A stretch of 64,000 nucleotides of DNA, from positions 1 to 64,000 of the forward strand of contig WIXG01000163.1 of assembly GCA_009869945.1 (NCBI GenBank). The letters run 5' to 3'. The notes beneath the pieces were generated by a model. That model saw only the letters and a list, made by a program, of their open reading frames with translations, made no database searches and was not told the origin of the DNA. This DNA comes from Mesaphorura yosii. Its lineage: Eukaryota > Arthropoda > Collembola > Poduromorpha > Tullbergiidae. Below, in pieces: positions 1 through 12,171 of the stretch. Both the position numbers and the translations under genes were made by a program. How positions within the stretch are numbered: the first letter of the stretch is position 1; each line of letters opens with the position of its first letter.

Positions 1-211
1 CCGGAAGCGGAACCGCGGGTTGAGGCCGAGGCAGCAGTGCCCGCAGGTGCAGTTCGTCGTCGTCATGAGAAGTAGCACGAGTCCGAGGAGGTGATTGGAG
101 TCATGCGAGGAGGACGAATCCTCCGAAGTGCACTCTCGCGTCGATTTGCCCCGTACATACCCGATTTCTTCAGCGTCGGGCAAATCGCGCGTCTTTTCAA
201 GTAGACTCAAC
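1..211 (-). CDS. Possible partial exon of a minus-strand gene cut by the window edge
   Basis: Reading the minus strand from a plausible acceptor (CAG at 214-212), one frame stays open for 70 codons to the window edge. The peptide has an acidic, Ser-rich stretch with a run of four serines, then a hydrophobic patch LLGLVLLLM and a Cys-rich piece CTCGHCC, which would suit a membrane-anchored or palmitoylated protein. I do not recognise a family. The support is only the open frame and the splice-like boundary, so this could be chance. The rest of the gene, if real, lies left of the window. Confidence 0.22.
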
Positions 212-1189
212 CTGAGTTGGTGAGTTTGTGTAGTCTTGTCGCCCTTCTTTGTCTTAATACTATTCCTCTGTACTTTCTGGGTGTGACAGACTTCTTCTTC
301 TTCTGCCTTAAGCAGCGTAGATTAATTAATTTCGAATTCACACTCTGAATTCTGACATTGTCATTGCCATTGCTAGCTGCTAGTTTCATAAGAATACGAT
401 ACTTGACGTGAATAAAATTGAATTTGGATGCAAATACAGAGCTGTTAATGCAACAATGACGACAATGAGCTGCTGTGTCGATGCCGAGTGACGGCGTGTG
501 GCCGCTGCTGCTGATGCTGCTCCGAGTGCAGGCGTGCCGAGGCGAGTTGTCGGAGGGACACTCCCACTTTCTGCCTGCAGCAGCAGTGCATCGCTTTGCT
601 GCTCCTGCTCGTCTTCACTTCCCACGTACGAACACACGACACAACAGACGACGACGAAGAGGACGACTGCTCTCACAAAATAAATCAACCAGTATTAAAT
701 CCTAACGCGATCTTAATCACAGTCACAATCCGAATTCCGCCACATTCCCACATTCCCAGCCCGAATTTGTTATCTGAGACGAATCTGCTTAATTTCGTTG
801 CGTCGGGCATCGGAGTACAAAATTTTGCCAGTGTTGTTCTGTGCCAGTGTTCTGCTTTTATTCTGGTCTGCCGCCGTGTGCGTGTACTCAAAAAGAGAGT
901 GGCATCTTCGCCGCAGTAATTGCCCAATTGTCGACTCGTCTTCAATCGCCTGTGGCCTTGGTGGCTGACTCCTCTCGAGTCAGATCGCGTGCGTGAAAGG
1001 AGCACTCACGGCCCACTTTGCAAACGCTGAGGACTCAGCGATCAGCGCCAGCGCTGCTGGCCAGCGTCAGTGCACGGTGAAGACTCCAAACGCCCTCGCT
1101 ATCGCTACCAACGCTCATCCCATCCTTAGATCGAGTAATATTAGTAATATACTAGCTGATTTTGTGGGTAGCACACTCCAGGCTCAGCC
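212..1189. other. Upstream region of the KLF gene, no coding gene seen
   Basis: No frame here has recognisable protein content. It probably holds the promoter and 5' UTR of the KLF gene starting at 1190, but I cannot place a TATA box or start site with confidence. Confidence 0.4.
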
Positions 1190-2549
<1,360 letters not shown>

Positions 2550-2818
2550 CGGCCCGGCTCAGCCAGCGCACAGCACCGGCACTCAAAACCAACACAACAA
2601 AACTCAATCTCACAGTCGGTCTTCCTCGCCACGTCAGCCAAGTGCCTCGCCTCCTCCCGTATCGTACTTACTTACACTCTCCGGGGAACTCCGCACTTGC
2701 CCCCGCCCCCTCCTCCGATTTTAATAGAAACAGTCCTGTTTCATTTGTACGACTTGTAGAAATTCGTTCCTGATTGGCCAGCGTCTGTACTAATCAATTG
2801 TCAATTGATAAGTGTCAC

Positions 2819-2824
2819 AATAAA
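2819..2824 (+). promoter_or_regulatory. Poly(A) signal of the KLF gene
   Basis: AATAAA lies 270 bases after the KLF stop codon. A short perfect inverted repeat (GAAACAG / CTGTTTC, 2727-2742) sits in the 3' UTR before it. Confidence 0.6.
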
Positions 2825-2879
2825 ACAATAACACAAACTACAAACTCTATAAACCCCCTCTCAGCCGTCTAAGCCCTTA

Positions 2880-2885
2880 TTTATT
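2880..2885 (-). promoter_or_regulatory. Poly(A) signal of the desaturase gene
   Basis: TTTATT on the plus strand reads AATAAA on the minus strand, about 75 bases after the desaturase stop at 2961. The two convergent genes therefore end within about 60 bases of one another. Confidence 0.6.
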
Positions 2886-2960
2886 GGCTAATTTCTATAT
2901 TTTGCGTATTGGAATTTTGGAATCTTGTCCTACTGATTTCACGTTGCCCTCTGCTTCTCT

Positions 2961-4682
2961 TCATTCTGGCTTCCTGTCCCTCCGTGTAAAGTCGTGTCGA
3001 GTCTGCCGGTTGAGTTGTCGGTGGATGCCTGCGTACTTCTCCAGACTGGAGAGCGTGCGAATCTCCTCTCGGAAATCGGCGAGCACAGCGTCGACCGTCG
3101 GCTGGAGGGCGTGGAGCTTCGAGTGGCAGACTGTGGGGAAGAGGTGGTGGAGAGGATGCTCCCCGAAGGTCACGCAAGCCACGAAGAGGTTGTGTGCGAC
3201 CGCCCCCTCGCTGTCCTTCACCACGTCAAGCTGACAGAGCCCAAAGTCCGTCTCCCTCCGCACAACGTCCCCCTCGTGGAAGGAGTCTGGGTGGTGGTGC
3301 GACGCCGTCGCCGTCCCCACGCACGCAAAGTAGAAAGAGGCTACAGAGTGGATCACAAACGTCGTCCGGATGCCACCCTGAACGGAAAAGTCAGGCGAGG
3401 CTTTACATTACGCAAGTCACTTCAGACGCGCCTCTTGACTTGGCTTACCAGCACGGAGCCCGCGAGGTACACGTTGAGGAGAAAGTGGACGAGTGGTAGG
3501 AAGTTCTCGGGGCGAGCCGGCTGCGAGCGCCGGACGAAGACGGCCACGATCCGCTTCACGAGTTCCATGCCGAAGAACTGGCTGTAGATGATGTACAGGT
3601 ACGCGTGGCTGAGGGTCCGCTGCGGAAGAGTCCGCCGCTTCCCCGCGCCGAGCTCCGTCCAAGGCTCCATCAGGTACACCTGTTTCAATGAGAAACAACT
3701 GGTGGCATAATTGACCGCGCCGTGCCTTGCCGTCGAGGACTGACGTACCTCGTAGTCGAGCACAGTGTTTGGGAAGAGGTGGTGGCTGAGCGAGTGGCCG
3801 AGCCTCCACTCGAACGAGGAGACGAAGGAGAGGTCGAAGTAAAACTTGCGCCAGTTGTCTCGGATGTGGAAAAAATTGTGAGCGCACACGATTGTCCACG
3901 CCAACGCAACGCCGGTCAGCGCCTGCAGCCAGAAGGAGTCCAGGCTCACGCTGACCACGGACAGGAGGACGAAGAAGGCGGCCAACGCGTCCTGCAGTAG
4001 CACCACCGTCGGACGGGGGCCCGTCCCGCCCTCCACACGCAGAACGGGCGCGACGGCCCGCTGCAACGTCCTGTAGAAACCGTCCTCGGCGAAGGTGAAC
4101 GGCGAGTTGCGGGGGCCGTCCGCCGCCCGCACTCGATACTTGCTCAGCACAGCACGCACTGCCTCTGCGTTCAGGGTGTGCGAGGTCTCGAAGGCCTCTG
4201 TGATGTCGGTGCCCTCGGTCATGCTGATCCACTCCGAGCCACCGGGGTGCAGGCGCGCAAAGGGCCGGAGGTCGTAGAGCCAGTCGTGCACACGCCAGAG
4301 CCCAGGCCCGAGCCCCTCGTCACGACGCTTGGCTGCGAAAACCAACAAAGAAGCAGAGATATAAACATCACAACAGTACGTTTGTAATGAAGCGAAGCAG
4401 TAAAATGTGAGGCGCGAGCCCGCCAGATGTTGCTGACTCCGGGTCCTCATTTTCTTGGCTAAATCTTGTTCGGAGTACGAAATGCCCACGCTCACCCGCC
4501 ATGTAGTCCACTGCGTTGTGGAAGAGGGTTTTCCTGTACGAAGGGAATCTCCAAATGCCGCCGTAGCTCGAGACGCTGCCATTCTCCTGCTTCTCCGACG
4601 GCTTGGCGGCCGCGCCTGAAGTCGTCGGACTCCAGCGTTCCTCGCCCGTGCCCGCCACCGCCTTGTTTGGATTTGGAGCCAT
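2961..4682 (-). CDS. Cyt-b5-r: Cytochrome b5-related fatty-acid desaturase-like protein
   Basis: An ER membrane protein that fuses a cytochrome b5 domain to a fatty-acid desaturase/hydroxylase domain. Exons are 4682-4496, 4332-3749, 3679-3449 and 3377-2961, all in phase, for 472 residues. The b5 domain shows the heme motif HPGG (His 91) and the second heme ligand in FETSH (His 114). The di-iron boxes are HNFFH (214-218), GHSLSHH (His 242, 246, 247) and EHPLHH (His 408, 411, 412), with an extra [11 protein letters not shown] stretch near 361. This arrangement, and the run HHLFP repeated after boxes 2 and 3, matches insect Cyt-b5-r rather than front-end desaturases. All metal and heme ligands are present, so it should be active. 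The natural substrate of this family is not settled. The start was chosen as the Met beginning MAPNPNKAV in the first exon; longer upstream reading is not family-like. Confidence 0.9.
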
Positions 4683-7600
4683 GTTCCTTGCCTGCGTCCT
4701 CTCCGTTCGAGTCTTCGCAACAAAGTGGCGGCGTGAACATTTCCCTGCGCGCGTTGAAACAGGTTGGTCGTTTGCGCAGAGACTTTGTCCTTGGCCGTCC
4801 TTCGCCTTCGCCTTCGCCTTGAACGCCCTGCAACTCAAACGAGTAGCAGCGAGCAATTGACAATGAAGATCCTGTCAAAAATAGTTTCACACGCCTGCCT
4901 GTTTGCTCTGGACAATTCCGCTCGCATAATTGGTTTAATGCTCATTCGCTAGTTAATTGACTGCGCAACCTTGCACCAGTGAGCCAATCGACTAGTTCGC
5001 CTCCAAACAGGCAGCCAGTATTCTTCCACAACAATTTGATGACTTGACTTGGGTGCTCGGCTGGCTGGCTTCTTTCCTCTTTCCTTCCCGCCAGCGCAGC
5101 AGTTGCACGTTGAGAGCACGTCCGTCCGTCGTCAAATCAAAGCGAGTAAAACAGGCGTACTGACTGCGCTGTCTCGTTAGTCTGACGGGAGAAGAACTCA
5201 TTAGCCACTGACAACTTCATCCACAGACGAATGGTCGGCAGGCTGGCAGGCAAGCACGCAGTTGATCCCACGCTCGCTCATTTCCCTAATCCACCAATCC
5301 AGGCTCCGTCCATCAATCAGCAACGCAAACGCAAGCGCAAATATTTGACTTTGACCGACAGCAGCAGCAGCAACAGCAGCCTTGAGACACTTTCCTCAAA
5401 AGCCGTCCAGCCCCTTACGCATTGACCGTTCGGTCCCTGTACAAAAGGGCCACTCCGATCTCCCTGGAATAGGCGGCTGGCGGCTGCCCGCCCGCCTGCC
5501 ATAATTGTAAATATAACCGAGACTGAGGTCGGAGATGGCAGCGTGGCAGTGTGCTTACGCCATGCAAACGGGATTCAACGGCTCGGACGTGCGCTGCTTC
5601 ATTTACTTCGTTCGGTTGATGGAAAGTGAAGGTGAAAGCAGAGTGAAAAGTTTATGGTATGGCTGCTGCGCGAGGCGAAGGTCACGTTCTTCTGGCAGGC
5701 AGCTCGGCCAGGCTGCCATGACGGTAGACATGACGCAACGAGTTTCTTGTTGCGTCTAATTGCAAAGTTGGGCGACAAATTACAGGAGCAGCGTTACTGG
5801 ATACAGCACGGCGGAGCACGTCACACGAGCGCAGGCAGTCACGGCGAGTTTTATGGGCCGAATATTTTATGAGCCGTCAACGCAAGCCAAGCCAAGCTAA
5901 ACGCTAACAAACTGAACTTTTCGTTCACACTTTTGGCCTGCAATAAAGAAGTGGGATGTTGGGAGCTTGCATCTGCCGTGTGCAGTTCGAAATAAATTTC
6001 TAATTAATTTATCTGCGAAATAAACTCCCAAATCTGCTCCTGCTTTATTGTGCTGGTGCTTCTCGCAGGCAAAAATCGAAAATCCAGTGCGGTGACTCTC
6101 CTCGCTTTAGGCTCCGCTTCTGGGCTGGCTTCTGGGCAAGCTTCTGGCTTCTGGGTATTCGCATTAAGACGCGTGTCCGCCTGGGCGTCTGGCGATGAAG
6201 GCTCGGAGTCCCGTCAGCTAATGAGACCACCTGTCAATAAGTCGACTGTTCTGCTCGTGACAGGACAAGCCAAGGCAAACAGCTCATTTTGCTGGGCGCT
6301 GAATGCTGGCCTGGGGATGGCGCGTGTTTGTTTGCTTGCTTGCTGTTCCTGAGTCGCAGTCTTAGTCGCAGTCACAGGGGCATAAATCACTCGAGAGTTC
6401 TGCTCAATTCTCGCTACTCGCTTGCTGTGCAGCGTGCGTTGGTTGAGAACGATTAACTTTTCATGTACCAATTTCCGAGGCGCGTGCCGACTTTAAAATG
6501 CGAAATGCCAATGCAATGCAATGCGGAGTTTGTTTGCTTTTCTCGTACACGTATAAGCGTATTGCTTACAGAACTCTTTGAGTTTGAGTGGGAATTCCAT
6601 TAGCAACTATCCACTATCGATCCAGCCGCGACTCGACTATCGCAGATTGCATGCCGAACGAACGACAGACGACGAAGGAGCTGATGCTGCTGTTGAGTTT
6701 AGTTTACGAGGACAGTTTGATCAGCCACAACTCAGGCTCATGTCCGACTCCAATTCGGAGCGGGTGCGAATGTCAACACGAACGAACGGGGTCGTCAGCT
6801 GACAAGCGAGTCACGGCCACACCATAAAATCGACAAAGAAATGCGGGGCACCACACGACAGCTTTCAGCTTTCGCTCTTAACGTTCACGCACCGGAGGCT
6901 GTCGCATTCCAAAGAAAAAAAAGCCGTGAAGAAAGCGCGAGAAAGCGAAAACAGCCTGGCCGTGGCTTAGCGTGGCGTGGTGTGACGTTTTCCATCTTTC
7001 TTTCTGGAGGCTAATCGTTGCTTGCTTGCTTCGTTGTTGGTGTCCCACGAGAAACGACGCTCGATTTGCCTTGCCATTTGCATCCGCTCAGGAGCCAATT
7101 TAGTCTGCAGCAACAACAGCACAGGATTGCGCGTTGAAGGTTGCTCGTGTGATGAGTCGACTAATGCGCCACAGTTAATCCAAATTGGAATCTGATGCTG
7201 AGAAGCAATAGCGGAGGAGCAGTGCGGGTGCGGGCCCGCGTGGGAAGCGCCAAGCGCGTTACCCGCCTCAGTGCAGTTCAGTGCACACGGTTCACAAAGC
7301 TCGTACAACGCCGTAGCGTAAACTCCGCACAAACGCGGGCTTCATCAATTCGAAGCTGCCAAGACGCCGCACCGAATCGGAATGACAAAGCAAGACAAGC
7401 ACGAAACACGAAATGCAGGAAAAGAAAATTCCAATTTGGCGATGTACGACTGTTTACTCGGTTTGACTGGTTCGCTGAAGCTTAGCAGATGGCCAATGTC
7501 ACTCTCAAGGCTGGGCCCACGGTGGCTCACGGCCCACCTGCACTAAAACAACTCCTCCACTCCGCTGGCTTGCCTCGTAAACGTCCGGTCCAGTGCATCC

Positions 7601-10183
7601 GATTTTAGACCCGGACCCGGGCCCGATTTCTCAGTTTCTCTGCTCTGCTCTGCTGTTTCTGCTCACTTCGATTAGCGAGTGTGTGGCCGTGGCCATGACG
7701 AAATTCAGAAATTCGGCACGCGTCACTCGCAGGCTCGCCCGACCATTTGCAAGCTACGAGCTGCTACTCTTCGCCTACCTCTGAAATATGGCCACTCGAC
7801 ATTCGCGCGAGTCTTTCTGTTCCGTGTGGAAATGCAAAGTGTCCCACATTTGGAAAGTGTCTACTCGTTATAGAAGAGCCTCTTTTATTGCTGCCTGTGT
7901 GGGTCAATCGCCTCAGACAAATCATTTCGCATTTCGCAACTCGCAACATTTGCACGTACGCAGGGCCGAGACGAGAGGAAGAAAGCGTCTCGCAGTCGAA
8001 TGCGAACCAATTTCGCATTTCGCATCTTATGCTAAGTGACTGCTGCTACGCACTTCATTCACTCGTCCATAAGGAGAAGGAGAGAATGCGAGTGCGGAGT
8101 GGGCGGATTCAATTCATAAATTAGCCACAATCGAAAAAGTTTTGTTGAGAGGCCCTGACACGCTTCCGCACGCACTCACTCGACCCAAGGGGACTCGAGC
8201 TCGAGTATGTCGCGATTGAGAATACGACATTCGCGAATCGACGCGGAGAAGATTTACGGAGATGCAATGCAAATCGGACGGCCACCTTGGCATTTGGCCT
8301 GGCGAAAGCCACTCTACTCCGTCACGAATCTCAGGATCACGGGTCATTTGCGGTAGCATTTGGAGCAGCAGCAGCAGCGCTGCTATGCCATAAAGGGACA
8401 AAACTCCCCAAACACGCATTTGCAGGCCGAAATTATGCTCGAGAAAAACAACAAACAAGAAACAGGTTGTCAGGCGGCACACCGTAGAGGGGCACGATTC
8501 CATGAAAACATTTTGTCAGGCTCGAATTTCTTTTCGGATTCGGGTTCAGGGGAACGGCAACAGGTATTTTGCAACAAATGACGGGATGACGGCGGCGTAC
8601 TTTTGTTACCGGTTAATTGACAGTGCATTAGCGGTAACCCGAGCCGAGCCCAGTGCCAGCCTGCCACTGCCCCTCCGCTCCGTTTGGAAATTCTGAGATG
8701 GTAACAGTGACAGCGTGACATTTCAATGTGAGTCGGTCGTTGCCGAAGCCGAGCCGAGAATGCGGAGTCGTGGCATTCTTTTACGTGACTTTGACGTTCT
8801 AAACAACGCAACGGGTTGATTGTGGTTGGTGGCTGACTCCTTCAACGCTCGGCCTGATTAATTGTCAGTGCAGATCATTAATGCGGGTCCGTGTCTCATT
8901 ATGCCCGGATCACACGCAGCCCCACGAACAAAACACAAAACAAATCGCCATGCCATGTCAGTTTATCGCATTGTGATTCGAGGCTGGCGTGTGCGGAGTG
9001 CGGCCTCGTAACGACAACGGGGCTCGGATTCTGCTGCTGAATGCTAAATCTGCATTCTATGCTGTCCCGTCTCGGGATTCAGGATCCTCTCTTCTCGGCT
9101 TCTCATTTTCACTCCCGCTTACGTTCAGTTCGGCTCCAAACTCCGTGGCGCGTGCAACAAGCGACACACAGAACGCAGCACAGCCTCCGTCGAAGCTGCT
9201 CTCTTCGACTTCTTCGACTGCTCCGCTCCGCTCGGTTCGTTCGTTCGTGTTTGGTGCCCCGAGTCGGGGCAACGTGAGACGTGCCAATTTGAAGATTGAA
9301 AGTGCATCCGAATGCAGACGCGACGGCGACGCACGAGTGTGTGCCCGCATTAATTGTGGCCAACGAGAGCAAATTGTTGAGACCGAGTTTTTGTTTGTGT
9401 TTGTGATCCGGTGACCTCGATCCACGACGAAGACGAAGAAGACGGGCACGGAATCTTGAGCTTTGGCCAAGGCGATAGGCGATTGGCGATAGGCGACTGA
9501 CTGACGACGACGACTGCGAGTTTCTAATCGGTAAATCACTCTTATCACGACGCGCGACACGCGACACGCGTCGATGAGCAACAGTAAGTCTCCTCCAGAC
9601 ACTGCTCCTGCATTCTCATGTCACTGCTCTCGAACCGAATTCGCATGCTGACCCAGAAACAAGCATCGAAATCCGAGACTGCGAACTGCGAGCGCTAGCG
9701 GAAAATGCGTATCAGATTTCCCCGCATCAAACTATTTTTATCAGCGCGGTCGCGGTCCCAAAACTTGTACCCGACTCATTCGCTCGCTCGGCAGTCTTCT
9801 ATCGTATCGGGCCAGAATTTTCGGACACTGGCCACGGGTAATTAAATGTAATGGCAGAATTCTCGCGAGGAGCTCAGTTTGTTTACTGGTGCTGGCAAGG
9901 GCATTGCTTGCCTGACAAATAATACCAAGGCAATTAGGCAATGTGAACCGAAACCTCGGTCGCATGAAATGTGTTTATTTTCTGCTGGCATGACAAAGTC
10001 GAGTTATAAAGCAAAATTCAAAAATATGCCGAACAGATTCGAGATTCGAGGCTGATCAGCTGGGCCTCATAAAAGTCAGAGCCAGAGATAAGACTAGCTT
10101 GCCCACTCCTTCGTCGCTGATAACGAAGCTTGGGTCTAACTTGCAGGACCTGCTGCATTCAGCGACGTTTGCCAGTGTTCGGG
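4683..10183. other. 5.5 kb without a recognisable gene
   Basis: This is AT-mixed non-coding DNA with no ORF resembling a known protein. It lies between the divergent 5' ends of the desaturase (minus) and the GPCR (plus), so promoters for both are expected. A plausible GPCR 5' UTR intron runs from a GTAAGT donor near 9585 to the acceptor TTGCAG at 10141-10146. Direct copies of a TTTCGCATTTCGCA-like word occur near 7925 and 8010. Confidence 0.4.
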
Positions 10184-11702
10184 ATGGGAGCCACGCAAGA
10201 TTTCTATGAGCTGTGGAGCACCTCCGCGCCCGACACCCGTGCAGGCGCCGGCGGGAACGAGAGCTACGAGCCTGGGGACCTGAGCAACGGGACGGCAGAG
10301 GCAGATTTTGAGGACAGCGGCGGCGGTCTCTCGACGGACTTCCTCATCAACGGCGTGGGCATCACGGTCGTGGCCTCGCTGGGCATCGTGGGGAACGCCC
10401 TGAGCGCCGTGGTGCTCTCGCGGCCGCAGATGAAGAGCTCCGTGACGTGTCTACTGCTGGGCCTTGCCTTCTGCGACACGCTCCTCATCTCGATCTCGAT
10501 CCTTATCTTCGGCCTCCCAGCGATCGCCGGCTTCTCCGGGGCACTCAGACCCTTCCACCTGGTGTACTACCCACTCTCGGTCCCCTTCCTCTTCCCTGTC
10601 TCCATCACGGCGCAGACAGGCTCCGTGTACCTCACCCTCGCCGTCACCGTCGAGCGCTACATCGCCGTCTGCCACCCGCTCCGCGCTCGCTCCCTCTGCA
10701 CGCACCGCCGCGCCCTCGTCTGCGTCCTCACCGTCCTCGCCCTCGCGACCCTCTACAACCTCCCCCGCTGGTTCGAGATCTGCACGCGGGCCGACGGGTT
10801 CGTGGTGCTGGACGGCGGGCAGAACGTGACCGCGTACGCGGCGACGATGTGCGCCATGCGCGAGTCGTCGCTCTACAAGCTGGTGTACATCAACTGGCTG
10901 TACTTCATTGTCATGTACCTCCTCCCCTTCTCGGGGCTCGCGGTGGGCAACTGGGCCATCTACCGACAGGTTAGTGGGGGCATGGTACGTACGCGATAGA
11001 TCCAACCCCGCCGCGTCGTATTTATGCCTGACTACCCCTTTCGCTCTCTGTCCTCTTTCTGCAGGTGCGCAAGGCGAATCGTGAGCGGGCGGTCATGTCG
11101 AAGCTGCAAAAGCGCGAACTCGGGCTCGCGACGATGCTCCTCTTCGTCGTGGGCGTGTTTCTCCTCTGCAACGTGCTCCCGCTCGTCAACAACATTCTCG
11201 AGTCCTTCTACGACCACTCCGTCGACGTCCTCGTGCAACTCTCCAACTTTCTCGTCATCCTCAACTCCTCCGTCAACTTTGTCATTTACTGCTCTTGTGG
11301 AGAACGCTTCCGCAAGCTCCTCCTGCGCATGTGCGCCGACTGGGCCCCCTGTCGCCAGAACAGCCGCACACGCTCGCTTAATCGCAAGACGAATTTCTAC
11401 CGCGGCGGCCGACACGGTCAGTAATACACATGCGAAGGCATTGAATATTGAATTCTGAGATCATTTGACGAGAGCTTTGACGAAGGCGTTTGTTGGTTTT
11501 TGCAGTCGGTGGGTTTGAGGAGGTGAGTCTGGCCTCCGTCGCGGCCACCAACTACACCTGCGTCACGGGCGCCACGGCGACCACGGGTAGTGGTGGCTCC
11601 AACGGCCAGCTCCGCAAGTGCGGGAACGGACACGGGCACGGGCATGGGTCGGGCCTGCAGAATGGCGTGTGTCCAAACGGTGGGGGCGCCACTGCCCGGT
11701 GA
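10184..11702 (+). CDS. FMRFamide-receptor-like peptide GPCR (rhodopsin class)
   Basis: A plasma-membrane neuropeptide receptor. Exons are 10184-10969, 11065-11416 and 11506-11702, in phase, for 444 residues. The N-terminus is extracellular with possible N-glycosylation at NES (25) and NGT (35). Seven membrane segments follow. Class A landmarks are GN in TM1 (70-71), LAFCD in TM2 (Asp 98), the ERY motif (157-159, in place of DRY) followed by IAVCHPLRARSLCTH, FLLCNVLP in TM6 and NSSVNFVIY (329-337) in place of NPxxY in TM7. The words ERYIAVCHPL, ARSLCTH and NSSVNFVIY are what I expect from Drosophila FMRFaR and its arthropod relatives. The third exon adds a Gly/His-rich tail with no known role; the frame would otherwise stop at 11424, so a short-tail isoform by intron retention is possible. 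G/C-ending codons are extreme here. Ligand specificity is inferred from family likeness only. Confidence 0.87.
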
Positions 11703-11976
11703 TCGGGATTCAGTACCGCCAAACTGAGCCAAGTCCCGTTGCCATTGCTTTTAAGGCCGTACCTGACCTGAGTGTTCGTGATCGCTGTCCTCCTCGTGCT
11801 TATTTTGTGTGGAAGAAAGTTTTTGTATCTGAGAGCCACGCCAGTTTGTGAGATTAAAGTCGACTGTGTATTGTGTACTGTGTTTTGTGTTTTGTCTCAG
11901 TCTCGAGTCTCAAACAAGAGGAGCGAGCGAACGAGCGTGCAGCATCTTTGGGAAGTTATTGCGATTTTGAGCCGAC

Positions 11977-11982
11977 AATAAA
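11977..11982 (+). promoter_or_regulatory. Poly(A) signal of the GPCR gene
   Basis: AATAAA lies about 275 bases after the GPCR stop and is the first clear signal on this strand. Confidence 0.5.
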
Positions 11983-12132
11983 GCGTTTATGCTTTATTGG
12001 AGTTTGTTTCATATTTCATGCGTCGCACTCCTCCGATAAGCCGTCTGACATGATCGAATCGGGCTCCGGGGACCCACTTTCCATTCCAAAGGCAAACGCC
12101 AAACATCGCAACTCACATTTCAAAGGCAATTC

Positions 12133-12171
12133 GCAAATTCACTCGCAAATTCACTCGCAAATTCACTCGCA
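12133..12171. repeat. 12-base tandem repeat, about three copies
   Basis: The unit GCAAATTCACTC is repeated three times head to tail, with a degenerate copy (GGCAATTC) just before. Confidence 0.75.

Noticed and set aside
10451-11005. A 184-codon minus-strand frame opposite the peptide GPCR
   Set aside because: It is the shadow of a GC3-rich gene; the plus strand gives a complete seven-pass receptor.
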